The notes under the pieces: model-generated
Told to the model about the DNA's origin: nothing
The model's input: only the letters and a program-made list of their open reading frames with translations
Database searches by the model: none
Part shown: one piece after another, positions 49,351 through 59,059 of the stretch
Position numbering within the stretch: position 1 is the first letter of the stretch
Layout: every line of letters begins with the position of its first letter
Program-made: the position numbers and the translations under genes
Assembly (NCBI RefSeq): GCF_039541115.1
Contig: NZ_BAABFP010000002.1
Span: forward strand, 372,001 to 436,000
From: Angustibacter luteus
GTDB taxonomy: Bacteria > Actinomycetota > Actinomycetes > Actinomycetales > Angustibacteraceae
Reading direction: 5' to 3'
Length of the DNA: 64,000 bases

Positions 49351-50019
49351 TCACCCGGTGAGGGTGGTCTGTCGCCAGGCGGGGAGCATGAGCGCGGCAC
49401 CGACGAGGAAGCAGACCGCACCCAGCAGGGTGCCGATGATCGAGACCTGGACGTCGATCAGGTCGCCCGTGCCGGGCACGACGTAGCTGGCGATCGCCGA
49501 GAACATGAACAGGACCGAGCCGAGCATGTTCACCCAGGCGATCCACCAGACGACGAGGCCGCGTCGCACCGCCAGACCGATGCCGAGGCTCGCGATCGCG
49601 AAGCCGCTGGCCACCAGGAACAGCGTCGACCCGAAGAAGTCCGGTCGCCAGACGTGCTGGTCCTCCTGCTCGACGGTCGCGTTGTGCACCAGGGCCAGCA
49701 ACGTGCTCACGTTGAAGAACAGCGTGCCGGGGAACTGCGTCGCCGCAGCCAGCCAGCCGCGGTCGTGCGGCAGCCAGCCCCAGAACCGGACCGGTCCGCG
49801 GCTCCCTCGCTGGGCGACGTCCGTCATGGCGGGGCTCTGCGCCTGCACGAGCTGGGCGTAGGAGGCGGACGTGAAGAACAGCGAGCCCACGAAGTAGGTG
49901 ATCGCGTCCGGCGTCCCACCCACCGCGTTGGCGTACGCCGGCACCGAGCCGAGCACGAAGCACGCCGAGCCGACCATGAACAGCCACGCGATGGTCGCGT
50001 TCAGCCGGGCCGGCCTCAT
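49351..50019 (-). CDS. Six-helix membrane protein, YrhK-like segments
   Basis: The ATG at 50019 overlaps the upstream stop (ATGA), giving 222 aa. Hydrophobic segments begin with IAWLFMVGSACFVLGSVPAY and FVGSLFFTSASYAQLVQA and end with VSIIGTLLGAVCFLVGAALML. The pattern of GS-x-x-F near helix starts resembles YrhK-domain proteins, but I hold that loosely. Coupling to the gene upstream and proximity to gadB suggest an operon of three. Function unknown. Confidence 0.65.
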   Translation of the reverse strand: MRPARLNATIAWLFMVGSACFVLGSVPAYANAVGGTPDAITYFVGSLFFTSASYAQLVQAQSPAMTDVAQRGSRGPVRFWGWLPHDRGWLAAATQFPGTLFFNVSTLLALVHNATVEQEDQHVWRPDFFGSTLFLVASGFAIASLGIGLAVRRGLVVWWIAWVNMLGSVLFMFSAIASYVVPGTGDLIDVQVSIIGTLLGAVCFLVGAALMLPAWRQTTLTG

Positions 50020-50948
50020 GCGGCCGGCGCGGGCGGAGCAGGCGGAGCAGGCGGAGCGGGCAGGACGACGGTCGTCTCGACGACGTGGTGCCCGGTGCCG
50101 GAGGGCACCTCGACCCGGATGCTGTGGCTGCCCGCCCCGGCATCCGGCGGCGCGACGAACACGACCTCGGTGGCCGAGGAGCGGACCAGCTCGACGGCGT
50201 GGTCGTCGAAGCGCACCTGCGCCTGGGCCGCCCCCAGGCTGAGCCCGCGCACCGTGACCTGTCGGGTGGCGGGGTCGAACGCCGCGGAGGTGATGGCCGG
50301 GGTGGCTCCGGCGACCGCCTTGTTGGCGGTGTAGGTCAGGGCCGAGACGCTGGTGAGGCCGGCGAAGGCCGTCGGCAGGTCCGGCAGGCCGTCGTGCGGG
50401 TGCAGGCTGAACCGCAGCAGCACGTAGGCCAGCGCGATGGCGTTGAACATCAGGAACTGGAAGTCCACCAGGTCCGTCTGCCCGGCGTCGTTGCTGGCCA
50501 GGTCCTTGATGGAGATGCTCGGGTTGGTGGCCTTCGGCTTGGCCAGCGACCCGTTGTTGATGCGGGTGACCGTGATCCCCTTGGCGAGCACCAGGGCCGC
50601 GAACGGGCCGCCGAGCAGCAGCAGGTAGCTGTCCGCCAGCTGGTCCATCATGTCGCCGAACGGCCGGTTCTCGACGATGACCACGGCGCACATGGTGGAC
50701 AGGGCGTAGACGATCGCGATCGTCCAGGAGAAGGCCGTCACCTTGCTGGTGGACAGCCGCCCGTCCGTACCCATCACCATCGCCCGGATCGGCGCGTCCT
50801 TGGCCCGTCGGGCGACCCCGTCGTGCGGCGGTCCGGCGCGGCCGAGCTTCCAGGGGTCGTCGCCGGCCAGCATGCCGAACACCAGCAGGATCAGGACGGT
50901 GAAGGCTGCGCCGATCAGGTCTGCGGGCAGCGTGGCGAGGTGGTGCAC
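50016..50948 (-). CDS. Membrane protein with C-terminal IPT/TIG-like domain
   Basis: I start it at the GTG at 50948 because ggagg lies nine bases upstream; this gives 310 aa. Four helices are spread over about 5-205 (AFTVLILLVFGML, FSWTIAIVYALSTMCAVVIV, YLLLLGGPFAALVLAKG, FLMFNAIALAYVLL). Residues about 215-295 form an IPT/TIG beta-sandwich: PAITSAAFDPATRQVTVRG, then VVFVAPPDAGAGSHSIRVEV. The tail is a Pro/Ala repeat (APPAPPAPPAP). IPT domains usually mediate binding. Coupled by ATGA to the next membrane protein; role unknown. Confidence 0.7.
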   Translation of the reverse strand: MHHLATLPADLIGAAFTVLILLVFGMLAGDDPWKLGRAGPPHDGVARRAKDAPIRAMVMGTDGRLSTSKVTAFSWTIAIVYALSTMCAVVIVENRPFGDMMDQLADSYLLLLGGPFAALVLAKGITVTRINNGSLAKPKATNPSISIKDLASNDAGQTDLVDFQFLMFNAIALAYVLLRFSLHPHDGLPDLPTAFAGLTSVSALTYTANKAVAGATPAITSAAFDPATRQVTVRGLSLGAAQAQVRFDDHAVELVRSSATEVVFVAPPDAGAGSHSIRVEVPSGTGHHVVETTVVLPAPPAPPAPPAPAA

Positions 50949-51033
50949 GCCCGTCACCTCCCACGCTCGGTCAGGTTCTCGGCCTACTCTCTCGCTGTTC
51001 CCATCGCGCCGTCGACGATTCCAGGAGATCCGT

Positions 51034-52278
51034 TTGAGCCCCGACCCGACCGCCACGAGCCGCTGGGGCATCATCGCCGCGTTCTCGTTGGTCGGCGCCG
51101 CCACCCAGATGGTGTGGCTGACCTTCGCGCCGGTGACCACGGTGGCCGCCGAGCGGTACGGCGTGTCGGAGACCGCGATCGGCTGGCTGGCCAACGTGTT
51201 CGTGCTGGCGTTCGTGCTGCTGGCCATCCCCGCCGGGCTGCTGCTGGACCGCAACCTGCGCGGCGCCCTGGTGCTCGGCGGCGCGCTGACCGCCGTCGGG
51301 GCGTGCATCCGGGTCGGCGGCGACTCGTTCGGCTGGATGCTGGCCGGGGGGTGCGTGGCGGCCCTGGGGCAGCCCATCATGCTGACCGGCATCACCGGCC
51401 TGACCCGCGGCTACCTGCGCCCGGAGCACCGCCCGGTCGGTATCGCCGTCGCCACCGCGAGCACCTGGGCCGGGTTCGTCGCGGCCTTCGCGCTCAGCGC
51501 CGTGTTCTCGACGACGGACACCCTGCCGACGCTGGTCGCCGTGCACGCCGGGTACGCGGTAGTCGCGGCCGTGCTGCTGGCGGTGGCGATCCGCGGTCCC
51601 GTCCCGTTCGGCGAGACCCGCCGGCCGGCCGGGGTGCGCGCCAGCTGGACGGCCGTGCGCGGAGCGTGGAACGACCCGCTGATCCGCAAGCTGTGCCTGT
51701 TCGGCTTCCTACCCTTCGGCACCTTCATCACGCTCAGCACCTGGACCCAGGCGCTGCTGGAGCCCGCCGGGGTCACCGTGGACCAGGTCGGGGTCATGCT
51801 GATCTCCTGCGTGCTCGCCGGGGTCATCGGGACCGCCGTGCTGCCCGTGTGGGCAGCGGGCCACCGGACCGAGGTGCTGACCGGCATGGTCGGCATCGCG
51901 ACCACCGCCGCCGTCTGCGTGCTGCTCGCGGTCGCACCCGGGTTCGGCACCGGCCTGGTCAGCCTCTCGATCGCCGGCCTCATGCTGCTGCCGATGCTGG
52001 CGATCGTCCTCGAGCTCGTCGAGCGGCACTCCGGTGACGCCGAGGGCGTGTCGTCCGGGCTGGTCTGGACGATGGGCAACCTCGGCGGGCTCGTGGTCAG
52101 CGCGATCATCGGGGCCACGCTGGACAGCCCGACGGCGTCGTTCCTGATCCTCGCCGTCATCACCCTGCTCGCCCTGCCCATCCTGGCCGCCCTGCGCGCG
52201 CCCGTCGCGGCGATGGCGTCGCCGTCCGAGCTGGCCGACGCAGCCGACCCGACCTCACCGGGGCCCGCCGTCGGCTGA
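51034..52278 (+). CDS. MFS transporter of the CynX/NIMT type
   Basis: The TTG at 51034 is preceded by aggaga (51023-51028) and fits the first helix, giving 414 aa. Twelve helices are seen, with WLTFAPVTTVAAERYGVSE and VFVLAFVLLAIPAGLLLDRN in the N-terminal half, typical of the cyanate/2-nitroimidazole transporter group. The substrate is unknown. It is divergent from the IPT gene (85-nt gap) and is followed at once by the long palindrome 52282-52367. Confidence 0.85.
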   Translation: MSPDPTATSRWGIIAAFSLVGAATQMVWLTFAPVTTVAAERYGVSETAIGWLANVFVLAFVLLAIPAGLLLDRNLRGALVLGGALTAVGACIRVGGDSFGWMLAGGCVAALGQPIMLTGITGLTRGYLRPEHRPVGIAVATASTWAGFVAAFALSAVFSTTDTLPTLVAVHAGYAVVAAVLLAVAIRGPVPFGETRRPAGVRASWTAVRGAWNDPLIRKLCLFGFLPFGTFITLSTWTQALLEPAGVTVDQVGVMLISCVLAGVIGTAVLPVWAAGHRTEVLTGMVGIATTAAVCVLLAVAPGFGTGLVSLSIAGLMLLPMLAIVLELVERHSGDAEGVSSGLVWTMGNLGGLVVSAIIGATLDSPTASFLILAVITLLALPILAALRAPVAAMASPSELADAADPTSPGPAVG

Positions 52279-52281
52279 GCT

Positions 52282-52367
52282 GTTGATCACGTTCAGTGGG
52301 TGAACACCCGCTTCTCCAGGGTCGTTCACCTCGAGAAGCGGGCGTAGACCCACTGAACGTGATCAAC
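52282..52367. repeat. 86-nt palindrome with two nested stems and an alternative fold
   Basis: GTTGATCACGTTCAGTGGGT (52282-52301) pairs exactly with ACCCACTGAACGTGATCAAC (52348-52367). Inside, CCCGCTTCTC (52307-52316) pairs with GAGAAGCGGG (52333-52342). GGTGAAC (52299-52305) could instead pair with GTTCACC (52324-52330), giving a competing stem. It begins 4 nt after the MFS stop, so termination is possible, but the dyad is far longer than needed. Confidence 0.8.
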
Positions 52368-52447
52368 GACGGGGGACGCGGGCGGCGTCGACACGGGGTG
52401 CGGCCGGTGCCAGTCTGGACGGCGCACCCGATGTCGGGAGGGTCATC

Positions 52448-53746
52448 GTGCGGCAGACCGGGACTGGGGACTACCTCAAGGGCGCGCTGTGGGTGTACCC
52501 GACGGCGGCGGTGCTGCTGGCCCTGGTGACCGGCTCGGTGCTCAGCTCGATCACCATCCCGGACGGCTCACCGCTGGAACCCCTGGTGTTCAAGGGGACG
52601 GCAGCCGACGCGCGGGTGATGCTGATCGGCATCTCCGGCACGATGATGACGGTCATCGCCCTGGTGCTCGGCCTGACGCTGGTGGCCCTGCAGCTGTCGT
52701 CCACCCAGTTCTCGCCGCGGATCCTGCGCACCTTCCTGCGCGACCGGGTCAACCAGGTCGTGCTCAGCGTCTTCGTGGCGACCTTCGTCTACAGCACCGC
52801 TGGCCTCTACACCGTCGGCGTCGGCCGCGGCGCCACGACCGACGACTACCCGCGGCTGGCGGTCACCCTGGCCATCGCCCTGCTGGTGGCCAGCATGGTC
52901 GTGCTCGTCTACTTCGTGCACCACATCTCGCACGCCATCCAGATCGACCAGGTGATGGTCGGGGTGGAGACCAAGACGATGCGGGTCATCGAGCACGACC
53001 TGCCGACCGAGGGCGTCCGCGACCACGACCTGCCCGAGCCGCCGCCGTGGGCGGTGCCGGTGCCTGCGTACCGGTCGGGGTACGTCCAGACCTTGCAGCC
53101 GGCGCCGCTGCTGCGCGCCGCCCGCCTGCACGACCTCACCGCGTCGGTGGTGCCGATGGTCGGCGAGCACGTCCTCGCGGGCGAGCCGATGGTCTGGCTG
53201 TGGCGGGTCACCGCCGGCGACGCCGCGCCGGACGTCGCCGCGGTGCAGGACGCGGTGCACGAGTGCGTCCGGATCGGCTTCGAGCGCACGACCGAGCAGG
53301 ACGTCGCCTTCGGCATGCGCCAGCTCGCGGACATCTCGGTCAAGGCGCTCTCGCCGGCGATCAACGACCCGTACACCGCGATCCAGTCGCTCGAGCACAT
53401 CTCGGTGGTGCTCGCCACGCTGGCCGCGCGACCGTTGGGCAGCCAGGTGCTGGGCGACGACGGCCGGGACCGGGTCGTCCTGCACGGGCGGGACCTGGAG
53501 TACTACGTGGAGCTCGCCACCGGCCAGATCCGCCGCTACGGGCGGGACGAGCCGCGCGTCCTGCAGGCGTTGCTGCGCACCCTGCACCGGGCGGGGTACT
53601 TCTGCCGGGACGACGCCGGCCGCGACGTGGTGGCCCGGCACGTGCGGCTGGTGATCGAGGCGGCCCGGGACGGCGTCGTCCAGGCCACCGACCTGGCGCC
53701 CGTCGTCGCGCACGGCGAGGCCGTGCTGCGCGAGGTCACCCGCTGA
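52448..53746 (+). CDS. DUF2254 membrane protein
   Basis: The GTG at 52448 gives 432 aa. The N-terminal half has four helices (VYPTAAVLLALVTGSVLSSI, GTMMTVIALVLGLTLVALQL, VLSVFVATFVYSTAGLYTVG, ALLVASMVVLVYFVHHIS). The loop QLSSTQFSPRILRTFLRDR is diagnostic for DUF2254, a family resembling mechanosensitive or ion-channel-like proteins. The C-terminal 220 residues are soluble and contain AINDPYTAIQSLEHIS. Function unproven. Its end overlaps recD by 11 nt in convergent orientation. Confidence 0.88.
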   Translation: MRQTGTGDYLKGALWVYPTAAVLLALVTGSVLSSITIPDGSPLEPLVFKGTAADARVMLIGISGTMMTVIALVLGLTLVALQLSSTQFSPRILRTFLRDRVNQVVLSVFVATFVYSTAGLYTVGVGRGATTDDYPRLAVTLAIALLVASMVVLVYFVHHISHAIQIDQVMVGVETKTMRVIEHDLPTEGVRDHDLPEPPPWAVPVPAYRSGYVQTLQPAPLLRAARLHDLTASVVPMVGEHVLAGEPMVWLWRVTAGDAAPDVAAVQDAVHECVRIGFERTTEQDVAFGMRQLADISVKALSPAINDPYTAIQSLEHISVVLATLAARPLGSQVLGDDGRDRVVLHGRDLEYYVELATGQIRRYGRDEPRVLQALLRTLHRAGYFCRDDAGRDVVARHVRLVIEAARDGVVQATDLAPVVAHGEAVLREVTR

Positions 53747-55652
53747 GCGGCTGGCGCAGCCCGCTCGCCCGCCGGACCGGCCGGTCGACCGCGGCCCGGA
53801 CGGCGGCCTCCGTGCCGACCACCCGAACCCGTTCTCTCGCACGCGTCACCGCGGTGTAGAACAGCTCGCGGGTCAGCAGCGGCGAGCTCACCGGCGGCAG
53901 CACCAGCGAGACGTGCTGGAACTGGCTGCCCTGACCGCGGTGCACCGTCATCGCGTAGACGGTCTCGACGCTGGGCAGCCGGTGCGGCCGGACGAGCAGC
54001 GGCTGGCTGGGGTCGCCGAACGCCGCGAGCACTCCCCCCTCGCCGTCCGCGACGACCACCCCGGTGTCGCCGTTGTAGAGGCCGCTGTCCCGGTCGTTGG
54101 CCGTGACGAGCAGCGGGCGGCCCGGGTACCAGACGCTGCCGGCCCAGGAGGCGTCCGGCCCAGGAGCCGCCCCCACCGCCTCGGCGACCCACTCCTCGAC
54201 CTGGGCCGCCCAGAACGCGACACCGGCCCGACCCCGACGGTGCGCCAGCAGCAACCGGTGCTCGTCGAGCGCGTGCAACGCGCCCGCGACGTCACCGGCG
54301 CGGGCCGCCGCGACCAGTTCCACCCCAGCGGACTCCGCGTCCTGGCGGACCGCCGCGACCTCGGTCTGGTTCGGCCCCTCGCCCGCGGTCTCGACGAACG
54401 ACACGGCCGCCGACCCGGACCGCAGCACCTCCAGGACCTGGTCGCCGTCGCCGGCCCGGACCGCAGCGGCGAGCCGACCGATGTCCGCGCCGTGCCGGTG
54501 CACCGTCTCCAGCCGGACGACGCCGCTGCGCAGCCGGGTCAGCGCGCCGGGGTCGGTCGGCAGGTCGGCCGGGACGACGGCCGCCAGGGTCGCCGGCAGC
54601 CCGTCCGCGACCGGGGGCCGGGCCACCAGGTCGCCGAGCACGGCCCCGGCCTCGACCGACGCGAGCTGGTCCGGGTCGCCGACCAGGACCAGCCGGGCCT
54701 GCGGCCGCAGCGCCTCCAGCAGCCGGGCCATCAGCGGCAGCGACACCATCGAGGTCTCGTCGACGATGACTACGTCGTGCGGCAGGTGGTGGTCGCGGTC
54801 GTGCTGGAAGCGGGTCGAGCTGCCGGGCCGCCAGCCGAGCAGCCGGTGGATCGTGGTGGCCTCGGGCTCGCCGACCCGGCGCCGGTCCTGCTCGTCCTCG
54901 AACCCCGCGACCTGGGCGCGTACGGCCTCCTGCAACCGGGCGGCGGCCTTGCCGGTCGGGGCGGCCAGCGCGATCCGCAGGTCCGGGCCGGCCACCGACT
55001 GCAGCACGGCCAGCAGCCGCGCCACCGTGGTCGTCTTGCCGGTGCCCGGGCCACCGGTCAGCACGGTGAGCCGGCTCGTCGCTGCCGCGGCCGCCCCCAG
55101 CCGCTGCCGGGCGTCGCCAGGCGAGGGGAAGAACCGGTGCGTCTCGTCGGCCAGCAGCCGGGAGCCGACGGTCAGCGGTCCGCTGCGCAGCCGCTCGTCC
55201 ACCAGGGTGCGGACCGTCTGCTCGTGCCGCCAGTAGCGATCCAGGTAGAGCCGGCCGTCGACCCAGCGCACCGGTCGGTCCGCCGGCCCGTCCACCCCGC
55301 TCGCGACGAGCGGGCTGGCCGCGAGCGCCGTCCGCCACTGCGCGGGGTCGGGCCAGGGCAGGTCGTCGGTGAGCGTCGGCACGGTCGCGGTGTCGTCCTC
55401 GGCGGCCTCGTCGTCCTCGGCCTGCACGAGGGTCCGGACGTCGTCCAGGCTCACGCAGACCGATCCGGCGCGGACCTCCCGGACGGCGAGCGCCACGGCC
55501 AGCAGCACCTGCTCGTCGCTCTCGTGCGCCAGCACCCCGAGCCGACGGGCGACCTGCACGTCGGCGGCGGAGATCATCGAGGCAGCGTTGAAGGCGGCCA
55601 GCAAGGGGTCGGCCCGCAGCGCGGTGCGCGGTCCGAACGGGTCGCGGCTCAC
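53736..55652 (-). CDS. recD: RecBCD subunit RecD (5'-3' helicase)
   Basis: The GTG at 55652 overlaps the recB stop (GTGA), giving 638 aa. Superfamily 1B helicase motifs are in place: Walker A LTGGPGTGKTTTVARLL, AAPTGKAAARLQEA, Walker B VVIVDETSMVSLPLMA, GDPDQLASVEAGAVLGDL, and the C-terminal MTVHRGQGSQF with YTAVTRARERV. RecD drives the 5'-ended strand in the RecBCD helicase-nuclease that processes double-strand breaks. Third gene of the recCBD operon. Confidence 0.96.
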   Translation of the reverse strand: MSRDPFGPRTALRADPLLAAFNAASMISAADVQVARRLGVLAHESDEQVLLAVALAVREVRAGSVCVSLDDVRTLVQAEDDEAAEDDTATVPTLTDDLPWPDPAQWRTALAASPLVASGVDGPADRPVRWVDGRLYLDRYWRHEQTVRTLVDERLRSGPLTVGSRLLADETHRFFPSPGDARQRLGAAAAATSRLTVLTGGPGTGKTTTVARLLAVLQSVAGPDLRIALAAPTGKAAARLQEAVRAQVAGFEDEQDRRRVGEPEATTIHRLLGWRPGSSTRFQHDRDHHLPHDVVIVDETSMVSLPLMARLLEALRPQARLVLVGDPDQLASVEAGAVLGDLVARPPVADGLPATLAAVVPADLPTDPGALTRLRSGVVRLETVHRHGADIGRLAAAVRAGDGDQVLEVLRSGSAAVSFVETAGEGPNQTEVAAVRQDAESAGVELVAAARAGDVAGALHALDEHRLLLAHRRGRAGVAFWAAQVEEWVAEAVGAAPGPDASWAGSVWYPGRPLLVTANDRDSGLYNGDTGVVVADGEGGVLAAFGDPSQPLLVRPHRLPSVETVYAMTVHRGQGSQFQHVSLVLPPVSSPLLTRELFYTAVTRARERVRVVGTEAAVRAAVDRPVRRASGLRQPLSG

Positions 55653-58600
55653 GACGTCCTCCCGTCGAGCAGGTCGGACAGGTCGAGCACCAGCGCGCTC
55701 GGCGGCCGCCAGGACAGGACCCCGGTTGGCGTCCCGTCGACGACCGGGGTGTTCGGCCCGCACATGCCGCGCACGAACAGGTACAACGCGCCGCCGAGGT
55801 ACTCGTCCGGGTCGTAGCCTGGTTGGCGCCAGCGCAGGAAACGGTGCAGCGCAACGGAGTACAGCAGCAGCTGCAGCGGGTAGTGCGCAGCCATCATCGC
55901 CTCGGCCATGGCGTCCGGCCGGTAGTGCCAGGTGGTCAGCGGCTCGTCGACGGCGGCCAGCCGGTTGGTCTTGTAGTCCACGACGACGTAGCGCGGGCGC
56001 CCGTGCTCGTCCCGGATCCGCAGCACGGCGTCGATGCTGCCGGCCAGGTACCCGCGCAGCCGTCCGGTGCCGAGCCCGGCCGCGGCCAGTCGCCGTCCGT
56101 AGTCGGCGAAGGGGTCGTCCGGCGGCAGGTGGCGGTCGAGCAGGGTCGTCACGTCGGCCAGCGTCCCGCCGGTCGAGGCGGCGGAGCTGCTGGTGTCGCC
56201 GCCGGCCAGCGGGAGCTCGAAGTCCAGCTCGGCCAACCGGTCCGTGACCTCGAGGTCGCCGAGCGTCCGCCCGGGCGCCAGCGGACCCAGCGGGGTGTCG
56301 AGGACCAGCTCGAGCGCATCGGCCAGGGTCTGGGTGGACGCGTCGTCCAGCCGGGCGCTGCGCGCCTGCCGGATCCCGGCCACGATCGCGTCCGGGAGGT
56401 CACCGCGCGCCCGCGACGTGACCGGGTCGAGGTGCTCGAGCACCTCGTGCACGAGCGTGCCGAACGTGGCACCGCCCACCAGGTCCGCCATCGGGGAGGG
56501 CAGGTGCGCCCCGGCCGGCGAGTCGGACGACGAGTCGGACGCGGGACCGGTCGGCGGTACGTCGCTCTCGTCCTGGACGCCGGTGGCTTCCGGCTCGCTC
56601 GCGACACCAGGGCCGGCGTCGTGCGCTGCCGCAGTCAGGCCCGAGTACGACGTCCGCCGCCAGGTGAGGTCGAGGTGCCGGCGCAGCGAGCCGACGGACA
56701 GGGCGGCGTCCTCGACGGCCGGTGCTCGCCAGCGCACCAGCCGGGGCGCCGCGTCGACCTGCTCCACCTCGATCGTGCCCTGCGAGCCCTCGGCCAGGTC
56801 GGCGAGCTTCGCGACCACCTTCGGGTCGGCGGCCACCGTCACCCGGTCCGGTGGCTGCTGGCCGGATCCCCACTCCCCCAGCACCATCCGGCTCAGCGGC
56901 CCGCTGCCGGAGTTGCGGGAGGCCGCCCACCAGGCGACGACCTGCGAGCTCGCCCGGGTCAGCGCGACGTACAGAAGGCGCAGGTCCTCGCCGCGCTCCT
57001 CGGCCAGGTGCCGGTCGCGCGCGGCGGCGTAGTGCTGGTCCTCGGCGCCACCGATGTGCAGGACGCGGTGGCCGGCGCCGTCGTGGAAGCGCAGGACCGA
57101 CGGGGTGGTCGCCTCGTACCGGTCCCAGCCGAACGGGACGTAGACCACCGGGAACTCCAGCCCCTTGCTGGCGTGCACGGTGACGACCTGCACGGCGGCC
57201 GCGTCCGTCTCGAGGCGGCGGCTGCGTTCCTCGGCGTAGTCCCCGGCCGCCTCGTCCACCCGCCGGCGCAGCCAGTCCGTGAGCGCGGCACCGCCCAGCC
57301 GGTCCTGCACCGCGGCGACGTGCATCGACTGGGCGACGTGCCGCAGGTCGGTGAGCGTCCGCTCCCCCGTCGTCGTGCGCATCAGGCGCTCCGCGAGGCC
57401 GTCCGCGGTGGTGGCCTCGAGCAGGGCGGCCACTCCGCGGTCGGTGAGCACCTGCGCCCACGACCGCACCCGGTCGGACAGCTCGTCGCGCTCCGCGTCG
57501 GACGCGTTCGCCAGCCGCGACGCGTCCCAGCCGATGAACGGGCTGAGCGCCAGCGCGGCGGTCCGCCCGGCGTGCCCCGGCTGCTCGACGGCGCGCAGCA
57601 GCGTGAGCCAGTCCCGCGCCGCCCGCGTGCCGAACACGCTGGACAGCCCCGACACCACCGCCGGTACGCCGACGGCGACCAGGGCCTGCTGGACGAGGGC
57701 GGCGTCGGCGTTGCGCTGGGTCAGCACCGCGACGTCCGCCGGCCGCAGCGGCCGCCAGCCGTCGCCGTCCGCCAACCGGGTCTGCTCGAGCTGGCGGACG
57801 ACGTCCGCCGCCACGTCCTGCGCGATCAGCGCGCGCACCCGGTCGACCGGTGGGGTCTTCGTGCCGCTGAACCCGAACGCGGTGCGGGTGACGTGCCGCA
57901 GCCGCAGCGGGGCACCGCCGGCCAGCCGCCGCTCGACGTGGGCGGCCGTGACCGGCCGGACCAGGATCGCCTCGTCGCCGAGGGCGGCGCCGCCCATGAC
58001 GTGCTCGAGCGCGCCCAGCAGTGGCGCGTCGCTGCGCCAGCTGCGGCCCAGCGTCGCCGCGTGGTCGGCGCTCGCCCGGGCCGCCAGGTACGCGACGACG
58101 TCGCCGCCGCGGAACGCGTAGATGGCCTGCTTCGGGTCGCCGATCAGGACGAGCGTGCGGTGCCCGTGGAACGCGGTGTGCAGGATCTGCCACTGCACGG
58201 GGTCGGTGTCCTGGAACTCGTCGACCAGCACCACCCGGTAGCGCGAGCGAACCCGCCCGGCCGCAGCCGGTCCGGTCTGCTCGTCGGCGAGCGCGTCGCG
58301 GAGCAGGACGAGCAGGTCGTCGTAGTCGATCAACCGCCGGGCCCGCTTGCGCTGGCGCACCTCCTGGACGACGTCCCGGGCGAACGCGTACCGGTGACCG
58401 GCGAGCGTGTCGGGCGGGGCGTAGCCGGGCTCGAGCCTGGCCTGCGGGTCACTGACGGCGGCGCGTGCGACGAGCCGGGCGTCGGCCACCGACAGGGCCG
58501 GCGCCGGGTTGGCGGCGAAGCGCTGCAGGTACCGGTCGTCGACCACCTCGTCCACCAGGTCGGCCAGGTCCGGCACCAGCACCGCGTCGGCGTCGACGTC

Positions 58601-59059
58601 ACTGCTGACGCCCAGGGACGTGAGCATCTGCTGGCAGAACCCGTGCGTCGTGGCGATGGTGGCGGCGTCGAAGTCGGCCAGCGCGGCGGCCAGCCGGCGG
58701 CGGCGCACCGCCAGCTCGTCGTCGTCCACGTCGGCCAGGTGCCGCACCAGGTCGTCGTCGCTGCGTCGGGCGTCCGGGTCGCGCAGCGCGCGCTCGGCCG
58801 ACACCAGGCGCTCGCGGACCCGGTCGCGCAGCTCCGACGTCGCGGCCCGGCCGAACGTGACCAGCAGCAGCTCGGGGAGCTCGGCGACCCCTTCGGCCAC
58901 GTAGCGGGCCGCCAGGGCGGCGATGGTGAACGTCTTACCGGTGCCGGCGCTGGCCTCCAGAACTGTGGTGCCCGTGGGGAGATCGCCGCAGACGTCGAAC
59001 ACCGCGACCGGTTGGATCGGCCGGCCGGCGCGCTCGCCGGCGGGCTGGTCGGAGCTCAC
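55649..59059 (-). CDS. recB: RecBCD subunit RecB (3'-5' helicase and nuclease)
   Basis: The GTG at 59059 overlaps the recC stop (GTGA), giving 1136 aa. Walker A EASAGTGKTFT lies at 35-45, Walker B in VLVDEFQDTDPVQWQ, and VVTVHASKGLEFPVVY is helicase motif V. The C-terminal nuclease has GTLVHEVLEHL and the catalytic VVDYKTNRL. Both activities should be intact. In mycobacteria RecBCD serves single-strand annealing while AdnAB does end resection for recombination, so its role here may differ from E. coli. Confidence 0.96.
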   Translation of the reverse strand: MSSDQPAGERAGRPIQPVAVFDVCGDLPTGTTVLEASAGTGKTFTIAALAARYVAEGVAELPELLLVTFGRAATSELRDRVRERLVSAERALRDPDARRSDDDLVRHLADVDDDELAVRRRRLAAALADFDAATIATTHGFCQQMLTSLGVSSDVDADAVLVPDLADLVDEVVDDRYLQRFAANPAPALSVADARLVARAAVSDPQARLEPGYAPPDTLAGHRYAFARDVVQEVRQRKRARRLIDYDDLLVLLRDALADEQTGPAAAGRVRSRYRVVLVDEFQDTDPVQWQILHTAFHGHRTLVLIGDPKQAIYAFRGGDVVAYLAARASADHAATLGRSWRSDAPLLGALEHVMGGAALGDEAILVRPVTAAHVERRLAGGAPLRLRHVTRTAFGFSGTKTPPVDRVRALIAQDVAADVVRQLEQTRLADGDGWRPLRPADVAVLTQRNADAALVQQALVAVGVPAVVSGLSSVFGTRAARDWLTLLRAVEQPGHAGRTAALALSPFIGWDASRLANASDAERDELSDRVRSWAQVLTDRGVAALLEATTADGLAERLMRTTTGERTLTDLRHVAQSMHVAAVQDRLGGAALTDWLRRRVDEAAGDYAEERSRRLETDAAAVQVVTVHASKGLEFPVVYVPFGWDRYEATTPSVLRFHDGAGHRVLHIGGAEDQHYAAARDRHLAEERGEDLRLLYVALTRASSQVVAWWAASRNSGSGPLSRMVLGEWGSGQQPPDRVTVAADPKVVAKLADLAEGSQGTIEVEQVDAAPRLVRWRAPAVEDAALSVGSLRRHLDLTWRRTSYSGLTAAAHDAGPGVASEPEATGVQDESDVPPTGPASDSSSDSPAGAHLPSPMADLVGGATFGTLVHEVLEHLDPVTSRARGDLPDAIVAGIRQARSARLDDASTQTLADALELVLDTPLGPLAPGRTLGDLEVTDRLAELDFELPLAGGDTSSSAASTGGTLADVTTLLDRHLPPDDPFADYGRRLAAAGLGTGRLRGYLAGSIDAVLRIRDEHGRPRYVVVDYKTNRLAAVDEPLTTWHYRPDAMAEAMMAAHYPLQLLLYSVALHRFLRWRQPGYDPDEYLGGALYLFVRGMCGPNTPVVDGTPTGVLSWRPPSALVLDLSDLLDGRTS

